Notes: generated from the sequence alone by a model not told the origin. A stretch of DNA of 64,000 bases from Paraburkholderia sp. Tr-20389 (GCF_017104565.1 NZ_JAAGPD010000038.1:1-64000), one strand, 5' to 3'. Shown: positions 9,082 to 18,322, numbered from the stretch's first letter. Translations and numbers: made by a program.

Positions 9082-10151
9082 GCTGCTAGTCGGTCGGTTT
9101 GATCCTGCTCACCGTTGTTGTTGACTTCGTTGTCGACGTACACGAGGCGGTCCGAGATCGCCTTCTGCGCGTCGAAGAACTCATTGACGGCGAGCAGTTG
9201 TTCGCGCGTCGTGTCCAGCGTATTCATGCGGTGCCGGAACACGTTGGCGCCGGAAAGGCCGCGAGTGTACCAGCCGATGTGCTTGCGCGCAGTGCGAACA
9301 CCCGTAAATTCGCCGTAGAACGCGTAGTGATCCTCCAGGTGCTCGTTCATCACCTGCTGGATCTCGTCGATACGGGGCGCTTCCATCAGTTCGCCCGTCT
9401 GCAGGAAATACTCGATCTCGCGGAAGAGCCAGGGGCGCCCCTGCGCCGCGCGGCCGATCATGATCGCGTCCGCGCCCGTTGCGGCGAGCACCGCGCGCGC
9501 CTTCTGCGGCGACGTGATGTCACCGTTCGCGACCACGGGAATGTTCACCGCGGCCTTCACGGCAGCGATCGTTTCGTACTCCGCTTCGCCGTGATACAGG
9601 TCGGCGCGCGTGCGGCCGTGCACGGTCAGCATCGAAATGCCGGCGCTTTCGGCGAGCCGCGCAACATTCAGCGCATTCTTGTTCTCGCGATTCCAGCCTG
9701 TGCGGATTTTCAGCGTGACGGGCACGGCGTCCGGTCCGACGCCAACCGCGTTCACCACCGCTTCGACGATGCGCTGCACGAGCGGCTCGTTCTGCAGCAG
9801 CGCGGAACCTGCCGCGACATTGCAGACCTTTTTGGCCGGGCAGCCCATGTTGATGTCGATGATCTGCGCGCCGTTCTCGACGTTGTAACGCGCGGCTTCC
9901 GCCATCATCTGCGGATCGGCGCCGGCGATCTGCACCGCGATCGGTTCGACCTCGCCCGTGTGATTGGCGCGGCGCATCGTCTTTTCGCTTTTCCACAGCT
10001 GCGCGTTCGACGCGACCATCTCCGATACCGCGTAGCCCGCGCCCATGCGCTTGCAGAGCTGACGGAACGGCCGGTCGGTCACGCCTGCCATCGGGGCGAC
10101 GAACAGGTTGTTGCGTAGTGTGTGGGAGCCGAGAGTGGGCATGGCGGACAT
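9078..10151 (-). CDS. dusB: tRNA-dihydrouridine synthase DusB
   Basis: FMN-dependent reductase that makes dihydrouridine in tRNA. About 357 aa from the ATG at 10151 (MSAMPTLGSH); the ATG at 10142 is also possible, and the longer frame to 10226 is unlikely. FMN-binding TIM-barrel motifs are visible: VAPMAGVTDRPFR near the start, the catalytic cysteine in DINMGCPAKKVCN, KIRTGWN, VHGRTR, and NGDITSPQKAR followed by GADAIMIGRAAQGRPWLF. First gene of the dusB-fis-purH operon, overlapping fis by four nt. Confidence 0.96.
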   Translation of the reverse strand: MSAMPTLGSHTLRNNLFVAPMAGVTDRPFRQLCKRMGAGYAVSEMVASNAQLWKSEKTMRRANHTGEVEPIAVQIAGADPQMMAEAARYNVENGAQIIDINMGCPAKKVCNVAAGSALLQNEPLVQRIVEAVVNAVGVGPDAVPVTLKIRTGWNRENKNALNVARLAESAGISMLTVHGRTRADLYHGEAEYETIAAVKAAVNIPVVANGDITSPQKARAVLAATGADAIMIGRAAQGRPWLFREIEYFLQTGELMEAPRIDEIQQVMNEHLEDHYAFYGEFTGVRTARKHIGWYTRGLSGANVFRHRMNTLDTTREQLLAVNEFFDAQKAISDRLVYVDNEVNNNGEQDQTDRLAA

Positions 10152-10287
10152 CGGCGGCGAGCGTCGGGTGCGCTGAAAATGTGGAATTCGCGCACCGCAC
10201 GTACCGCAAAATACGAGGGAAAACATCTATTTTAGCGTTAACGGGCTAGCCCCAGACGGAACCGCGTCTGAGGTAACTCATTAAATC

Positions 10288-10315
10288 TTCTATGAAAGTG
10301 TCCGCGCTCATAGAA
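10288..10315. repeat. 8-bp inverted repeat upstream of dusB
   Basis: TTCTATGA (10288-10295) and TCATAGAA (10308-10315) with a 12-bp spacer, between the ubiH-like stop and dusB. AT-rich against a GC-rich background and about 140 bp upstream of the dusB start. It could be an operator, or a hairpin in the ubiH 3' region; no T-tract follows. A CTAAAAT box closer to dusB (around 10230-10240) is a candidate -10. Confidence 0.35.
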
Positions 10316-10347
10316 CGGCGGCCACTTTATCGTGATGTCGCCAGGCG

Positions 10348-11568
10348 CTAGCGACGTTGCCCGAACATCATCTGCCGCGCCAGCGCGGTCTTCAACGGTG
10401 GCGCGAATTCGAGCGCAGTGAGGGCCAGGCCGCGCAGCGTCGCGAGCGGCGGGAAGTCGATTGTGAACAGGCGGGCGAGCGTATCGGTGGCGCCGATCGT
10501 CATGCGCCGGTCGAGCGCGCGGCGTTGCGCGAAGGCGTTCAGCGCCGTGCGGGTCGCGCCATAGTGCGAGAGCGCGTCGGCGAGTGCGTGGGCATCGCGC
10601 AGGCCGAGGTTCAGACCCTGGCCCGCGACGGGATGCAACGTCTGTGCCGCATTGCCGATCGCGACGACGTTGCCTTTGACGAGCGTATCGACGGTATTCA
10701 GCCCGAGCGGGAACGCGGCACGTCCCTTGATCTGCACGAAGCGGCCCATCCGGTCGCCGAACTCGGCGCCCAGTTCGCGCAGGAAATCTTCGTCCGACAA
10801 CTGCGCGCGGCGCGCCGCTTCTTGCGGCGCGCAGCACCAGACCAGCGCGTAGTCCGCGCCGCGCACGCCGCCTGTCGGCAGGAGGGCAATCGGACCTTGC
10901 GACGTGAAACGCTCCCATGCCACATGCGGTTGGGGCGAGGACAGCGTCACTGTACCGACGAGCGCCGTTTGCCCGTAGTCACGCGTTTCGCCCGAGCCCG
11001 CCTGCTGCTCGCCGAACAGGCCGCCTTCGGCGTTCACCAGAACGCGCGTGCGCAGCGTGCGCGTGACGTGCGCGCTTTCGATCGGCAGCAGCACGCCGTC
11101 GTCTTCGAGTTGCTGCGGGGCTTGCGCTCGGGTCGACTTGAACCAGTGCACGGGCGTCGCGCGCACGGACTCGGCGAGCGCATGCACGATCGAGCCGTAG
11201 CGCAGCACATACCCGAGCGCGGGCAGACCATGCTCCGCGTGATCGATCACGGTGCGCCCGAAATGGCCGCGCTGCGACACGTGGATGCGCTGGATTGCGG
11301 TCGCGTCGGACGGCCAGCTTAGCGGCTCGAGGATCATCCGGCTGCCTTGCGACACGGCGATCGCGCGCGGATCGGCAATCGAATCTTCGGGCTCGCGCGC
11401 GTCGATCAGCGCGACACTCAGCTTCTGCGTCGCGCTGCGCCGCGTGAGCCAGCCGGCGAGGGCGAGACCGACGGGCCCCGCGCCGACGATCGTCACGTCG
11501 TAGTCGTAGGGCTGCGTATTCGACGGGACTAGCGGCGCGTCGGCAACCGGCTGTGGGACTTCGTTCAT
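10348..11568 (-). CDS. UbiH/UbiF/Coq6-family FAD monooxygenase of ubiquinone biosynthesis
   Basis: 406-aa class A flavoprotein hydroxylase. The N-terminal Rossmann motif VTIVGAGPVGLALAGWL is at about residues 26-42, followed by ALIDAREP. The second FAD motif lies in VVAIGNAAQTLHPVAGQGLNLGLRDAHALA, the COQ6/UbiH signature. It should hydroxylate the ubiquinone ring (C5, C6 or C8); which position cannot be decided because UbiH, UbiI and UbiF are close relatives. It follows pepP by 23 nt, the same pairing as E. coli pepP-ubiH, which favours UbiH. No clear terminator follows. Confidence 0.88.
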   Translation of the reverse strand: MNEVPQPVADAPLVPSNTQPYDYDVTIVGAGPVGLALAGWLTRRSATQKLSVALIDAREPEDSIADPRAIAVSQGSRMILEPLSWPSDATAIQRIHVSQRGHFGRTVIDHAEHGLPALGYVLRYGSIVHALAESVRATPVHWFKSTRAQAPQQLEDDGVLLPIESAHVTRTLRTRVLVNAEGGLFGEQQAGSGETRDYGQTALVGTVTLSSPQPHVAWERFTSQGPIALLPTGGVRGADYALVWCCAPQEAARRAQLSDEDFLRELGAEFGDRMGRFVQIKGRAAFPLGLNTVDTLVKGNVVAIGNAAQTLHPVAGQGLNLGLRDAHALADALSHYGATRTALNAFAQRRALDRRMTIGATDTLARLFTIDFPPLATLRGLALTALEFAPPLKTALARQMMFGQRR

Positions 11569-11591
11569 CTTCTTTTCTGTTCCTTGCGCGC

Positions 11592-12983
11592 TCAGGCCGC
11601 GCCCGTCGTCTGCGCGTCCTGCATCAACGCTTCAATTTCGTCCGCGTCGACGGGCACGTCACGCGTGATCAGTTCGCAGCCCGTAGCCGTGACGATCGCG
11701 TCGTCCTCGATGCGGATGCCGATGTTCCAGTACTGTTCGGGCACGTCGTCCGCCGCTCGGATGTAGAGGCCCGGTTCGATCGTCAGCGTCATGCCCGGTT
11801 TCAGCGTGCGCCAGGGCAGCGCGCCGTGTTCGTCGGCGGGCACGCCGCGCTCGCGATAGTCGCCTGCATCGTGTACGTCCATGCCGAGCCAATGACCCGT
11901 GCGATGCATGTAGAAACGCGCGTACGCGCGTTCTTCGATCGCTTCGTCGACGCTCGCGAACAGGTCGCGATTCAGGATGCCCGTGTCGAGCAGCCCTTGC
12001 GCGAGTACGCGCACGGCAGCCTGATGCGGCGCGTCGAAGCTCGCGCCGGCTTTTGTCGCGTCGATCGCGGCTTGCTGCGCGGCCAGCACGATGTCGTAGA
12101 TTTCGCGCTGCGCAGGCGTGAAGCGGCCGTTAGCGGGGAAGGTGCGCGTGATGTCGGACGCGTAGCCGTCGAGTTCGCACGCCGCATCGATCAGGATCAG
12201 GTCGCCGTCCTGCGCGGCTGCGTTGCCGGCCGGGTAGTGCAGCACGCACGCGTTCGCACCCGCAGCCACGATCGAGCCATAAGCGGGCGCCTGCGCGCCA
12301 TGCTTGCGGAACGTGTAGAGCAGTTCGGCCTCGAGTTCGTATTCGCGCACGCCGGGGCGGCACGCGGCCATCGCGCGACGGTGCGCCTGCGCGGAGATCG
12401 CGGCGGCGCGGCGCATGATCGCCAGTTCGTGCTCGTCTTTCACGAGCCGCATCTCGTCGAGCAACGGCACGAGGTCATGCACGGCCGAAGGCGCGAGCAC
12501 GCCGCTTCTGCCCTGCATGCGCACGGCGTCGAGCCATTGACGCACCTTGCCGTCGAACTGTTCCGAAGCGCCGAGCGCATAGTGCAGCGCCGGCTTGTCG
12601 GCGATGATGCGCGGCAGTTGCGTGTCGATGTCGTCGAACGCAAAGGCGGCGTCGAAACCGAAGGCTTCGCGCGCACCGTCGGGACCGAAACGGAAGCCTT
12701 CCCACGTTTCGCGCTCCGCGTTCTTCGCGCGGCAGAACAGGACCGCGGCAGGCTCGTTCTGTTTCGCGCTCGCGTCCAGCACGAGCATCGCCTCGGGTTC
12801 GGTGAAGCCCGTCAGATAGTAGAAGTAGCTGTCGTGCCGGTACGGATAATCGGCGTCCCGGTTGCGCAGCGCTTCGGGCGCGGTCGGAACGATTGCGACG
12901 CCGCCGCCCGCAGCGCGCAGCGCATCGAGCACGCGCGCGCGGCGCTGACGGTAGAGGTCGATAGCCGGAGTCAGATCGGTCAT
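11592..12983 (-). CDS. pepP: Xaa-Pro aminopeptidase P
   Basis: Dimetal M24B peptidase that removes N-terminal residues preceding proline; 463 aa from the ATG at 12983 (MTDLTPAIDLYRQRR). The N-terminal domain carries DSYFYYLTGFTEPEAML. The metal ligands of the pita-bread fold are visible: two Asp in DAACELDGYASDITRTF, His in HRTGHWLGMDVHDAG, and Glu in MTLTIEPGLYI and IGIRIEDDAIVT. A longer frame to 13310 is not conserved and is rejected. Probably one transcript with the ubiH-like gene downstream. A TACAAT box lies at 13075-13080. Confidence 0.95.
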   Translation of the reverse strand: MTDLTPAIDLYRQRRARVLDALRAAGGGVAIVPTAPEALRNRDADYPYRHDSYFYYLTGFTEPEAMLVLDASAKQNEPAAVLFCRAKNAERETWEGFRFGPDGAREAFGFDAAFAFDDIDTQLPRIIADKPALHYALGASEQFDGKVRQWLDAVRMQGRSGVLAPSAVHDLVPLLDEMRLVKDEHELAIMRRAAAISAQAHRRAMAACRPGVREYELEAELLYTFRKHGAQAPAYGSIVAAGANACVLHYPAGNAAAQDGDLILIDAACELDGYASDITRTFPANGRFTPAQREIYDIVLAAQQAAIDATKAGASFDAPHQAAVRVLAQGLLDTGILNRDLFASVDEAIEERAYARFYMHRTGHWLGMDVHDAGDYRERGVPADEHGALPWRTLKPGMTLTIEPGLYIRAADDVPEQYWNIGIRIEDDAIVTATGCELITRDVPVDADEIEALMQDAQTTGAA

Positions 12984-13347
12984 GAGTTCGGTCGGCGGTT
13001 CATCGTGCGAGGTGGACGGCGGCGCGGCAGGCAAGGTCGTTCGCCGCGAGGCAATGATGCGATTTAATGCTGCGATTGTATCGCCCAACGGAAAATCGTT
13101 TCGGGCTCGCCGCCTGGCCGCCCGTGCCGCGCCAGTCGTCCCGGGCCATGCGCTTGCGGGCGATTCGCCATCGCCATGCCTGGCCATCAGGCCAGGTAGA
13201 CCATCGCGCCGACGACCGGCATTGTTGCAATCTGTCGACAGCCGTACGCGCTTCGAATGCGAAGCAAGGCCCGCATTGCACGGAAAAGCCTCCAACACCC
13301 GCCAACGCACGTATACTTTCGGCCAATTTCAATCGAGGCAGGATGTA
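12984..13347. other. Divergent intergenic region pepP / GST
   Basis: About 364 bp without a gene. It holds palindrome copy C (13179-13196), a TACAAT box toward pepP at 13075-13080 and a TATACT box toward the glutathione transferase at 13312-13317. Reading frames here are extensions of flanking genes without family similarity. Confidence 0.5.
13179..13196. repeat. Intergenic palindrome CCTGGCC-ATCA-GGCCAGG (copy C)
   Basis: Seven-bp perfect arms with a 4-bp centre, same arms as copies A, B and D. Unlike those copies no good -10 box lies 22-24 bp away on either side. Confidence 0.5.
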
Positions 13348-13956
13348 ATGAAACTCATCGGTTCGCTGTCGAGCCCGTTTGTCCGCAAGGCGCGGATCGT
13401 GCTCGCCGAAAAGAAAATCGACTATAAGTTCGAACTGGAAAACGTCTGGGCCGACGATACGGCCATCCACGACTTCAATCCGATCGGCAAGGTGCCGTGT
13501 CTGGTGATGGAAGACGGCGCCGCCGTGTTCGATTCGCGCGTGATCTGCGAATATGTCGACACGCTGTCGCCCGTGTGCAAGCTCGTGCCGCAATCGGGCC
13601 GCGAGCGCGTCGAGGTGCGTTGCTGGGAAGCGCTCGCGGACGGCATCATGGATGCCGCCGTGCTGATCCGTCTGGAAGGCGTGCTACGCGAGGAAGCGCA
13701 TCGCAGCGCATCGTGGGTCGCGCGTCAGCAGCACAAGATCGACGATGGCCTGACCGCGATGGCGCAAGGTCTCGCCGCGAAGACCTGGTGCGCGGGCAAC
13801 CACTACACGCTCGCCGACGTCGCCGTCGGTTGCGCGCTGAGCTACCTGGACTTCCGCATGCCGCAACTGAACTGGCGCGAACTGCATCCGAATCTCGACA
13901 AGTACTACCAGAAGCTGTCGCAGCGCCCGTCGTTCATCGACACCGCATTGACCTGA
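13348..13956 (+). CDS. Glutathione S-transferase family protein
   Basis: 202-aa soluble GST. The N-terminal thioredoxin-like domain (about 1-78) has SPFVRKARIVLAEKKIDY, the cis-Pro motif IGKVPCLVMEDG and the glutathione-contacting FDSRVICEYVD. The all-helical C-terminal domain follows, with NHYTLADVAVGCALSYLDFR as the usual N-capping box. It resembles E. coli YfcG/YibF-like GSTs; YibF is the nearest by eye. Substrate unknown. The ATG at 13348 follows a GGCAGGATGTA site. A terminator follows 115 nt after the stop. Confidence 0.88.
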   Translation: MKLIGSLSSPFVRKARIVLAEKKIDYKFELENVWADDTAIHDFNPIGKVPCLVMEDGAAVFDSRVICEYVDTLSPVCKLVPQSGRERVEVRCWEALADGIMDAAVLIRLEGVLREEAHRSASWVARQQHKIDDGLTAMAQGLAAKTWCAGNHYTLADVAVGCALSYLDFRMPQLNWRELHPNLDKYYQKLSQRPSFIDTALT

Positions 13957-14070
13957 GCGGCGCCCACGATTCATCGCGCATCGAAACGCCGCGCGAGTGT
14001 CGCCGTGGCCCGACGGGAGTGTCAAGAAAGCTTACGTTTTCCCCGAGAATTCCTTTCTATGTGCTAAAAA

Positions 14071-14099
14071 AGCGCCTGCCCGTCAGGCGCTTTTCTTTT
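14071..14099 (+). terminator. Terminator after GST gene
   Basis: 8-bp stem AGCGCCTG/CAGGCGCT (14071-14078 with 14084-14091), 5-nt loop, then TTTCTTTTG. Preceded by an A run, so it may work weakly in both directions. Confidence 0.85.
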
Positions 14100-14151
14100 G
14101 AGCGTCTGTGCGGAACCGACCACCGATACCATCCGTCAAGGGACGTTCGCC

Positions 14152-14907
14152 ATGAAAACGATCCGCGTTGCTCTCGTTGCCGCCGCGTGCGGCGTGCTTG
14201 CCGCCTGTTCGGGGATGAGCCTCGACCCCAATTCGCTCGTGCAGTCGGGCACGCAGGCCGTGCAGGCCGCATCGCTCACCGACACCGACGTGCGCACGCT
14301 GTCCGACAAGTCCTGCGCGCAGCTCGACTCGGAGAACCAGATCGCGCCCGCCGGCAGCGCGTACACGAAGCGCCTGAACAAGATCGCGGCTCAGCTCGGC
14401 GACAACATCAACGGCGTGCCCGTCAACTACAAGGTCTACATCACCAAGGATGTCAACGCGTGGGCGATGGCGAACGGCTGCGTGCGCGTCTACAGCGGTC
14501 TGATGGACATGATGACGGACGACGAAGTGCGCGGCGTCGTCGGTCACGAGATGGGTCACGTCGCGCTAGGTCACACGAAGAAGGCGATGCAGGTTGCCTA
14601 CGCGACGTCGGCGGTGCGCTCGGTGGCGTCGTCGGCGGGCGGCATCACGGGTGCGATTTCGGCGTCGCAGCTTGGCGACTTCTCCGAGAAGCTGATCAAC
14701 GCGCAGTTCTCGCAGACGCAGGAATCGGCAGCCGACGACTATTCGTTCGATATCCAGAAGAAGAAAGGCCAGGACCCGTCGGGACTCGTCACCGCGTTCC
14801 AGAAACTCGCGAAGCTCGACGGCGGCAAGTCGAGCATGCTGAGTTCGCATCCGGCGTCGGCGGCGCGTGCGCAGCATATCCAGCAGCGGATCGCGTCGAA
14901 CAAATAA
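14152..14907 (+). CDS. M48-family metallopeptidase lipoprotein (LoiP/YggG-like)
   Basis: 251-aa zinc peptidase. The N-terminus MKTIRVALVAAACGVLAACSG is a lipoprotein signal with lipobox LAAC (Cys19), so it should be membrane-anchored in the periplasm. The zinc motif HEMGH is in GVVGHEMGHVALGHTKKA at about residues 141-148, with the third ligand Glu in SQTQESAADDYSFDI. Length and layout match E. coli LoiP, a quality-control protease of the outer membrane. Start at the ATG 14152 with AAGGGAC upstream; the frame upstream to 14098 lies within the preceding terminator. It ends before a strong terminator. Confidence 0.9.
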   Translation: MKTIRVALVAAACGVLAACSGMSLDPNSLVQSGTQAVQAASLTDTDVRTLSDKSCAQLDSENQIAPAGSAYTKRLNKIAAQLGDNINGVPVNYKVYITKDVNAWAMANGCVRVYSGLMDMMTDDEVRGVVGHEMGHVALGHTKKAMQVAYATSAVRSVASSAGGITGAISASQLGDFSEKLINAQFSQTQESAADDYSFDIQKKKGQDPSGLVTAFQKLAKLDGGKSSMLSSHPASAARAQHIQQRIASNK

Positions 14908-14928
14908 CGTAGCATCGTCCAAAACAAA

Positions 14929-14963
14929 ACGCGCGCTGGATTTCAGGTCCAGTGCGCGTTTTT
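14929..14963 (+). terminator. Terminator after M48 lipoprotein gene
   Basis: 12-bp stem with one G-T pair (14929-14940 with 14948-14959), 7-nt loop, followed by TTTTC. It lies 22 nt after the stop and faces the convergent glutamate-synthase-like gene. Confidence 0.88.
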
Positions 14964-14988
14964 CATTGCACTTCGGAATCAACCACGG

Positions 14989-16602
14989 TTATGCAGCAAC
15001 CGATTCTTCGAGTATCGGCGCAAACGAATCGCTGCGAGCCACCGGCCACCACTTTTCATAGAGCGTATAGCGGTAGCGGCCGTTGAGCAGGTCGTCGGGT
15101 TCCAGGTACTTCAGCAGATCCGACATCAGCCGCACTTCATACGACGACACGCGCCGCACGATGTGATGCGCGCGCAGATCGGCGGGATGGCGCAGGCCTG
15201 CCGCCTGGACGATTTCCTGCAGCGCGTGCAGCGTGTTGTGATGGAAGTTGAACACGCGGTCCGACTTGTCGGTGACGATCAGCGCGCGCTGGCGTACAGG
15301 GTCTTGCGTCGCGACGCCCGTCGGGCAGCGGCCCGTGTGACACGTCTGCGCCTGAATGCAGCCGACGGCGAACATGAAGCCGCGTGCCGCGTTCACCCAG
15401 TCCGCGCCGATGGCGAGCGTCTTCGCGATATCGAACGCGGTGATCATCTTGCCGCTCGCGCCGATGCGGATCCTGTCGCGCAGTCCGATGCCGACCAGCG
15501 TGTTGTGCACGAGCAGCAGTCCTTCCTGCAGCGGCACGCCGATGTGATCGGTGAATTCGAGCGGCGCGGCGCCCGTGCCGCCTTCCGCGCCGTCGACGAC
15601 GATGAAGTCGGGCAGGATGCCCGTTTCCAGCATCGCTTTGGCGATGCCGAAGAATTCCCACGGATGGCCGATGCACAGCTTGAAGCCCGTCGGCTTCCCG
15701 CCCGACAGGTTGCGCAGTCGATCGACGAATTCGAGCAGCCCGCGCGGCGTCGAGAACTCCGAGTGCGTCGCGGGCGAGATGCAGTCGCGGCCCATCGGCA
15801 CGCCGCGCGTTTCGGCGATTTCCGGTGTGATCTTCGCCGCGGGCAGCACGCCGCCGTGGCCCGGCTTCGCGCCTTGCGACAGTTTCACTTCGATCATCTT
15901 CACCTGCGGCTCGCTCGCCTGCTTCGCGAACTTGTCGGGGTTGAACGTGCCGTCGTCGTTGCGGCAGCCGAAGTAGCCCGACGCGATTTCCCAGATGATG
16001 TCGCCGCCATGCTCGCGGTGATACTTCGACATCGAGCCTTCGCCGGTGTCGTGCGCGAAGTTGCCCTTTTTCGCACCGAGGTTCAGCGCGCGGATCGCGT
16101 TCGCGGACAGCGAGCCGAAGCTCATTGCCGAGACGTTGAAGATCGACATCGAATACGGCTTCGCGCGGTTCGCGCCGACGACGATGCGGAAATCGTGGCC
16201 GTCGAGTTTCGTCGGCGAGAGCGAGTGGCTGATGAATTCGTGGCCCGTCGCTTTCACGTCGATTTCCGTGCCGTACGGACGGCTGTCGACTTCGTTCTTG
16301 GCGCGTTGATAGACGATGCTGCGCTGTGCGCGGGAGAACGGCCTTTCTTCCGTGTCGTCTTCGACGAAATACTGGCGGATCTCAGGCCGGATGAACTCGA
16401 ACAGGAAGCGCAGATGGCCCCAGAGCGGATAGTTGCGCAGGATCGCGTGGCGCTCCTGCGTCAGATCGTAGGCGCCGAGCGCGACCAGCAGCACGGGCAC
16501 GATGATCCACAGCCATGCGATGTGACCGGTTGCCGCGAGCGCGGCGCAGGCCGCGAGCAGCAGGATGGCACTCCACATCGCCAGATAACGTCGAGAAAAC
16601 AT
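14989..16602 (-). CDS. Membrane-anchored FMN-binding glutamate synthase-like protein
   Basis: 537 aa from the ATG at 16602 (MFSRRYLAMW). Two hydrophobic segments lie in residues 7-45, then a domain homologous to the FMN/Fe-S synthase domain of the GOGAT large subunit (GltB). The motifs SAMSFGSLSANAIRALNLGAKKG (in part), VKLSQGAKPGHGG, VVDGAEGGTGAAPLEF and the cysteine cluster CIQAQTCHTGRCPTGVATQD are visible. No glutaminase domain is present, so it cannot itself use glutamine. Such stand-alone proteins are common in proteobacteria and their reaction is not established. A 13-residue longer start at 16641 is possible. Upstream lies the 49-bp hairpin array. Confidence 0.85.
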   Translation of the reverse strand: MFSRRYLAMWSAILLLAACAALAATGHIAWLWIIVPVLLVALGAYDLTQERHAILRNYPLWGHLRFLFEFIRPEIRQYFVEDDTEERPFSRAQRSIVYQRAKNEVDSRPYGTEIDVKATGHEFISHSLSPTKLDGHDFRIVVGANRAKPYSMSIFNVSAMSFGSLSANAIRALNLGAKKGNFAHDTGEGSMSKYHREHGGDIIWEIASGYFGCRNDDGTFNPDKFAKQASEPQVKMIEVKLSQGAKPGHGGVLPAAKITPEIAETRGVPMGRDCISPATHSEFSTPRGLLEFVDRLRNLSGGKPTGFKLCIGHPWEFFGIAKAMLETGILPDFIVVDGAEGGTGAAPLEFTDHIGVPLQEGLLLVHNTLVGIGLRDRIRIGASGKMITAFDIAKTLAIGADWVNAARGFMFAVGCIQAQTCHTGRCPTGVATQDPVRQRALIVTDKSDRVFNFHHNTLHALQEIVQAAGLRHPADLRAHHIVRRVSSYEVRLMSDLLKYLEPDDLLNGRYRYTLYEKWWPVARSDSFAPILEESVAA

Positions 16603-16828
16603 GACAACTCCATTGCGGTGATTTCCACGCAGCGGGAGCATCCGGCGCGGCTGGCGTCGGGTCTTCTCGCGAAAACGGCGGGCGTCCGTGGGGATGGATC
16701 GCGCTGCGAGTTGGTACGGCGGGTTGTCTTCGCGCGGCCGCGCATCGATTTGTTGTTACGTCGTAAAGCCTGGTCGGCGGGACAACCGTGCCCGGAAGAT
16801 ACAACGAAGCGCAAATCGGTGCAGCGAT

Positions 16829-17123
16829 GTCGACCGGAGTTGGCGCTTCAGCGCCTACTCCGGTCCCACGCAGAGCGGTCGACCGGAGTTGGCGCTTTAG
16901 CGCCTGCTCCGGTCCCATGCAGAGCGGTCGACGGGAGTTGGCGCTTCAGCCCCTGCTCGCGTCCCACGCAGAGCGGTCGACGCGAGTTGGCGCTTCAGCC
17001 CCTGCTCGTGTCCCACGCAAAGCGGTCGACGCGAGTTGGCGCTTCAGCCCCTACTCGCGTCCCACGCAGAGCGGTCGACGAGCGTGGGCGCTTCAGCGCC
17101 TGCTCGCGTCAATCCCCACGCTC
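16829..17123. repeat. 49-bp tandem hairpin repeat array, 5.7 units
   Basis: Five full 49-bp units start at 16829, 16878, 16927, 16976 and 17025, with a diverged sixth from 17074. Each unit folds as an outer 9-bp arm (GACCGGAGT with ACTCCGGTC in unit 1), a mismatch, an inner GGCGCT/AGCGCC arm, and a 2-nt loop. In unit 5 both outer arms change together to GACGCGAGT/ACTCGCGTC. The linker is CCACGCAGAGCGGTC-like. The last unit is capped by GAGCGTGGG (17080-17088) and CCCACGCTC (17115-17123), directly after the mnmA stop. It fills the gap between mnmA and the glutamate-synthase-like gene. Confidence 0.9.
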
Positions 17124-17124
17124 T

Positions 17125-18279
17125 TCAGCGCGCCGTCAGCAGTGCCGCTTTCTGAGGTTGCCGCGCCACCGGCTGTGCAGTCGCCGCGTGCTCGATGATG
17201 CCGCCGCCGAGGCAAACATCGCCATCGTAGAGCACGGCCGATTGCCCCGGCGTGACAGCCCATTGGGCGTCGGCGAAATGAAGGGAGAAGAGGGCGTTCG
17301 GGTCCGCGCCTGCGCCCGCCGCGTCGAACGTGCACGCGGCATCCGCCTGGCGATAGCGCGTCTTGGCCGCGCACGCGTGGCCCACTTCGGGCGCGTGTCC
17401 GGCGACCCAGCTCGTGTTGCCCGCCGTGAGCGTATGGCTCAGCAGCCACGGGTGATCGTGGCCCTGCGCGACATACAGCGTGTTCGACTCGATGTCCTTG
17501 CCCGCGACGAACCACGGCTCGCCGCTGCCGTCCTTGCTGCCGCCAAGGCCGATGCCCTTGCGCTGCCCGAACGTATAGAACGCGAGACCGATGTGCTCGC
17601 CGACCGTCTTGCCGTCGGTGGTTTTCATCGGGCCGGGTTTGGTCGGCAGATAGCGGTTCAGAAAGTCGCGGAACGGCCGCTCGCCGATGAAGCAGATCCC
17701 CGTCGAGTCTTTCTTCTTTGCGTTCGGCAGCCCGATCTGTTCGGCGATCTCGCGCACCTTCGTCTTCGGAATTTCGCCGAGCGGGAAAAGCGTCTTCGAC
17801 AGCTGCGCCTGATTCAGCCGGTGCAGGAAGTACGACTGATCTTTGGTGTGATCGAGCGCCTTGAGCAGCTCGAAACGGCCGTCGACTTCGCGCACGCGCG
17901 CGTAGTGGCCCGTCGCGATGGTTTCCGCGCCGAGCGACATCGCGTGGTCGAGGAACGCCTTGAACTTGATCTCGGCGTTGCACAGCACGTCCGGGTTCGG
18001 CGTGCGGCCCGCCGAGTATTCGCGCAGGAATTCGGCGAACACGCGGTCCTTGTATTCGGCGGCGAAGTTCACCGCTTCGACGTCGATACCGATCAGGTCG
18101 GCGACGGAGACGACGTCGATCCAGTCCTGACGCGTCGAACAGTATTCGCTGTCGTCGTCGTCTTCCCAGTTCTTCATGAACAGGCCGACGACGTCGTAAC
18201 CCTGTTCCTTCAGCAGCCATGCCGTAACGGACGAATCGACGCCGCCCGACATGCCTACCACTACTCGTTGTTTGCTCAT
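17125..18279 (-). CDS. mnmA: tRNA-specific 2-thiouridylase MnmA
   Basis: Adenylates and thiolates U34 of Lys, Glu and Gln tRNAs, taking sulfur from a relay. 384 aa from the ATG at 18279 ([17 protein letters not shown]). The PP-loop ATP motif GMSGGVDSS is at residues 9-17. The catalytic cysteines are in [12 protein letters not shown] and [13 protein letters not shown]. Normal length. Upstream frame to 18399 is not conserved. nudJ lies 43 nt upstream on the same strand, a pairing also seen in E. coli. The 3' side runs straight into the tandem hairpin array, which may define its mRNA end. Confidence 0.98.
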   Translation of the reverse strand: MSKQRVVVGMSGGVDSSVTAWLLKEQGYDVVGLFMKNWEDDDDSEYCSTRQDWIDVVSVADLIGIDVEAVNFAAEYKDRVFAEFLREYSAGRTPNPDVLCNAEIKFKAFLDHAMSLGAETIATGHYARVREVDGRFELLKALDHTKDQSYFLHRLNQAQLSKTLFPLGEIPKTKVREIAEQIGLPNAKKKDSTGICFIGERPFRDFLNRYLPTKPGPMKTTDGKTVGEHIGLAFYTFGQRKGIGLGGSKDGSGEPWFVAGKDIESNTLYVAQGHDHPWLLSHTLTAGNTSWVAGHAPEVGHACAAKTRYRQADAACTFDAAGAGADPNALFSLHFADAQWAVTPGQSAVLYDGDVCLGGGIIEHAATAQPVARQPQKAALLTAR

Positions 18280-18322
18280 TTGAATCTGCCTGACTGCTTT
18301 CTTTCGTGCGTTGACACGCGTT

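Noticed and set aside
16829-17123. Possible CRISPR array (regular repeats)
   Set aside because: Units are contiguous 49-bp tandem copies with no variable spacers, and no cas genes are present in the window.
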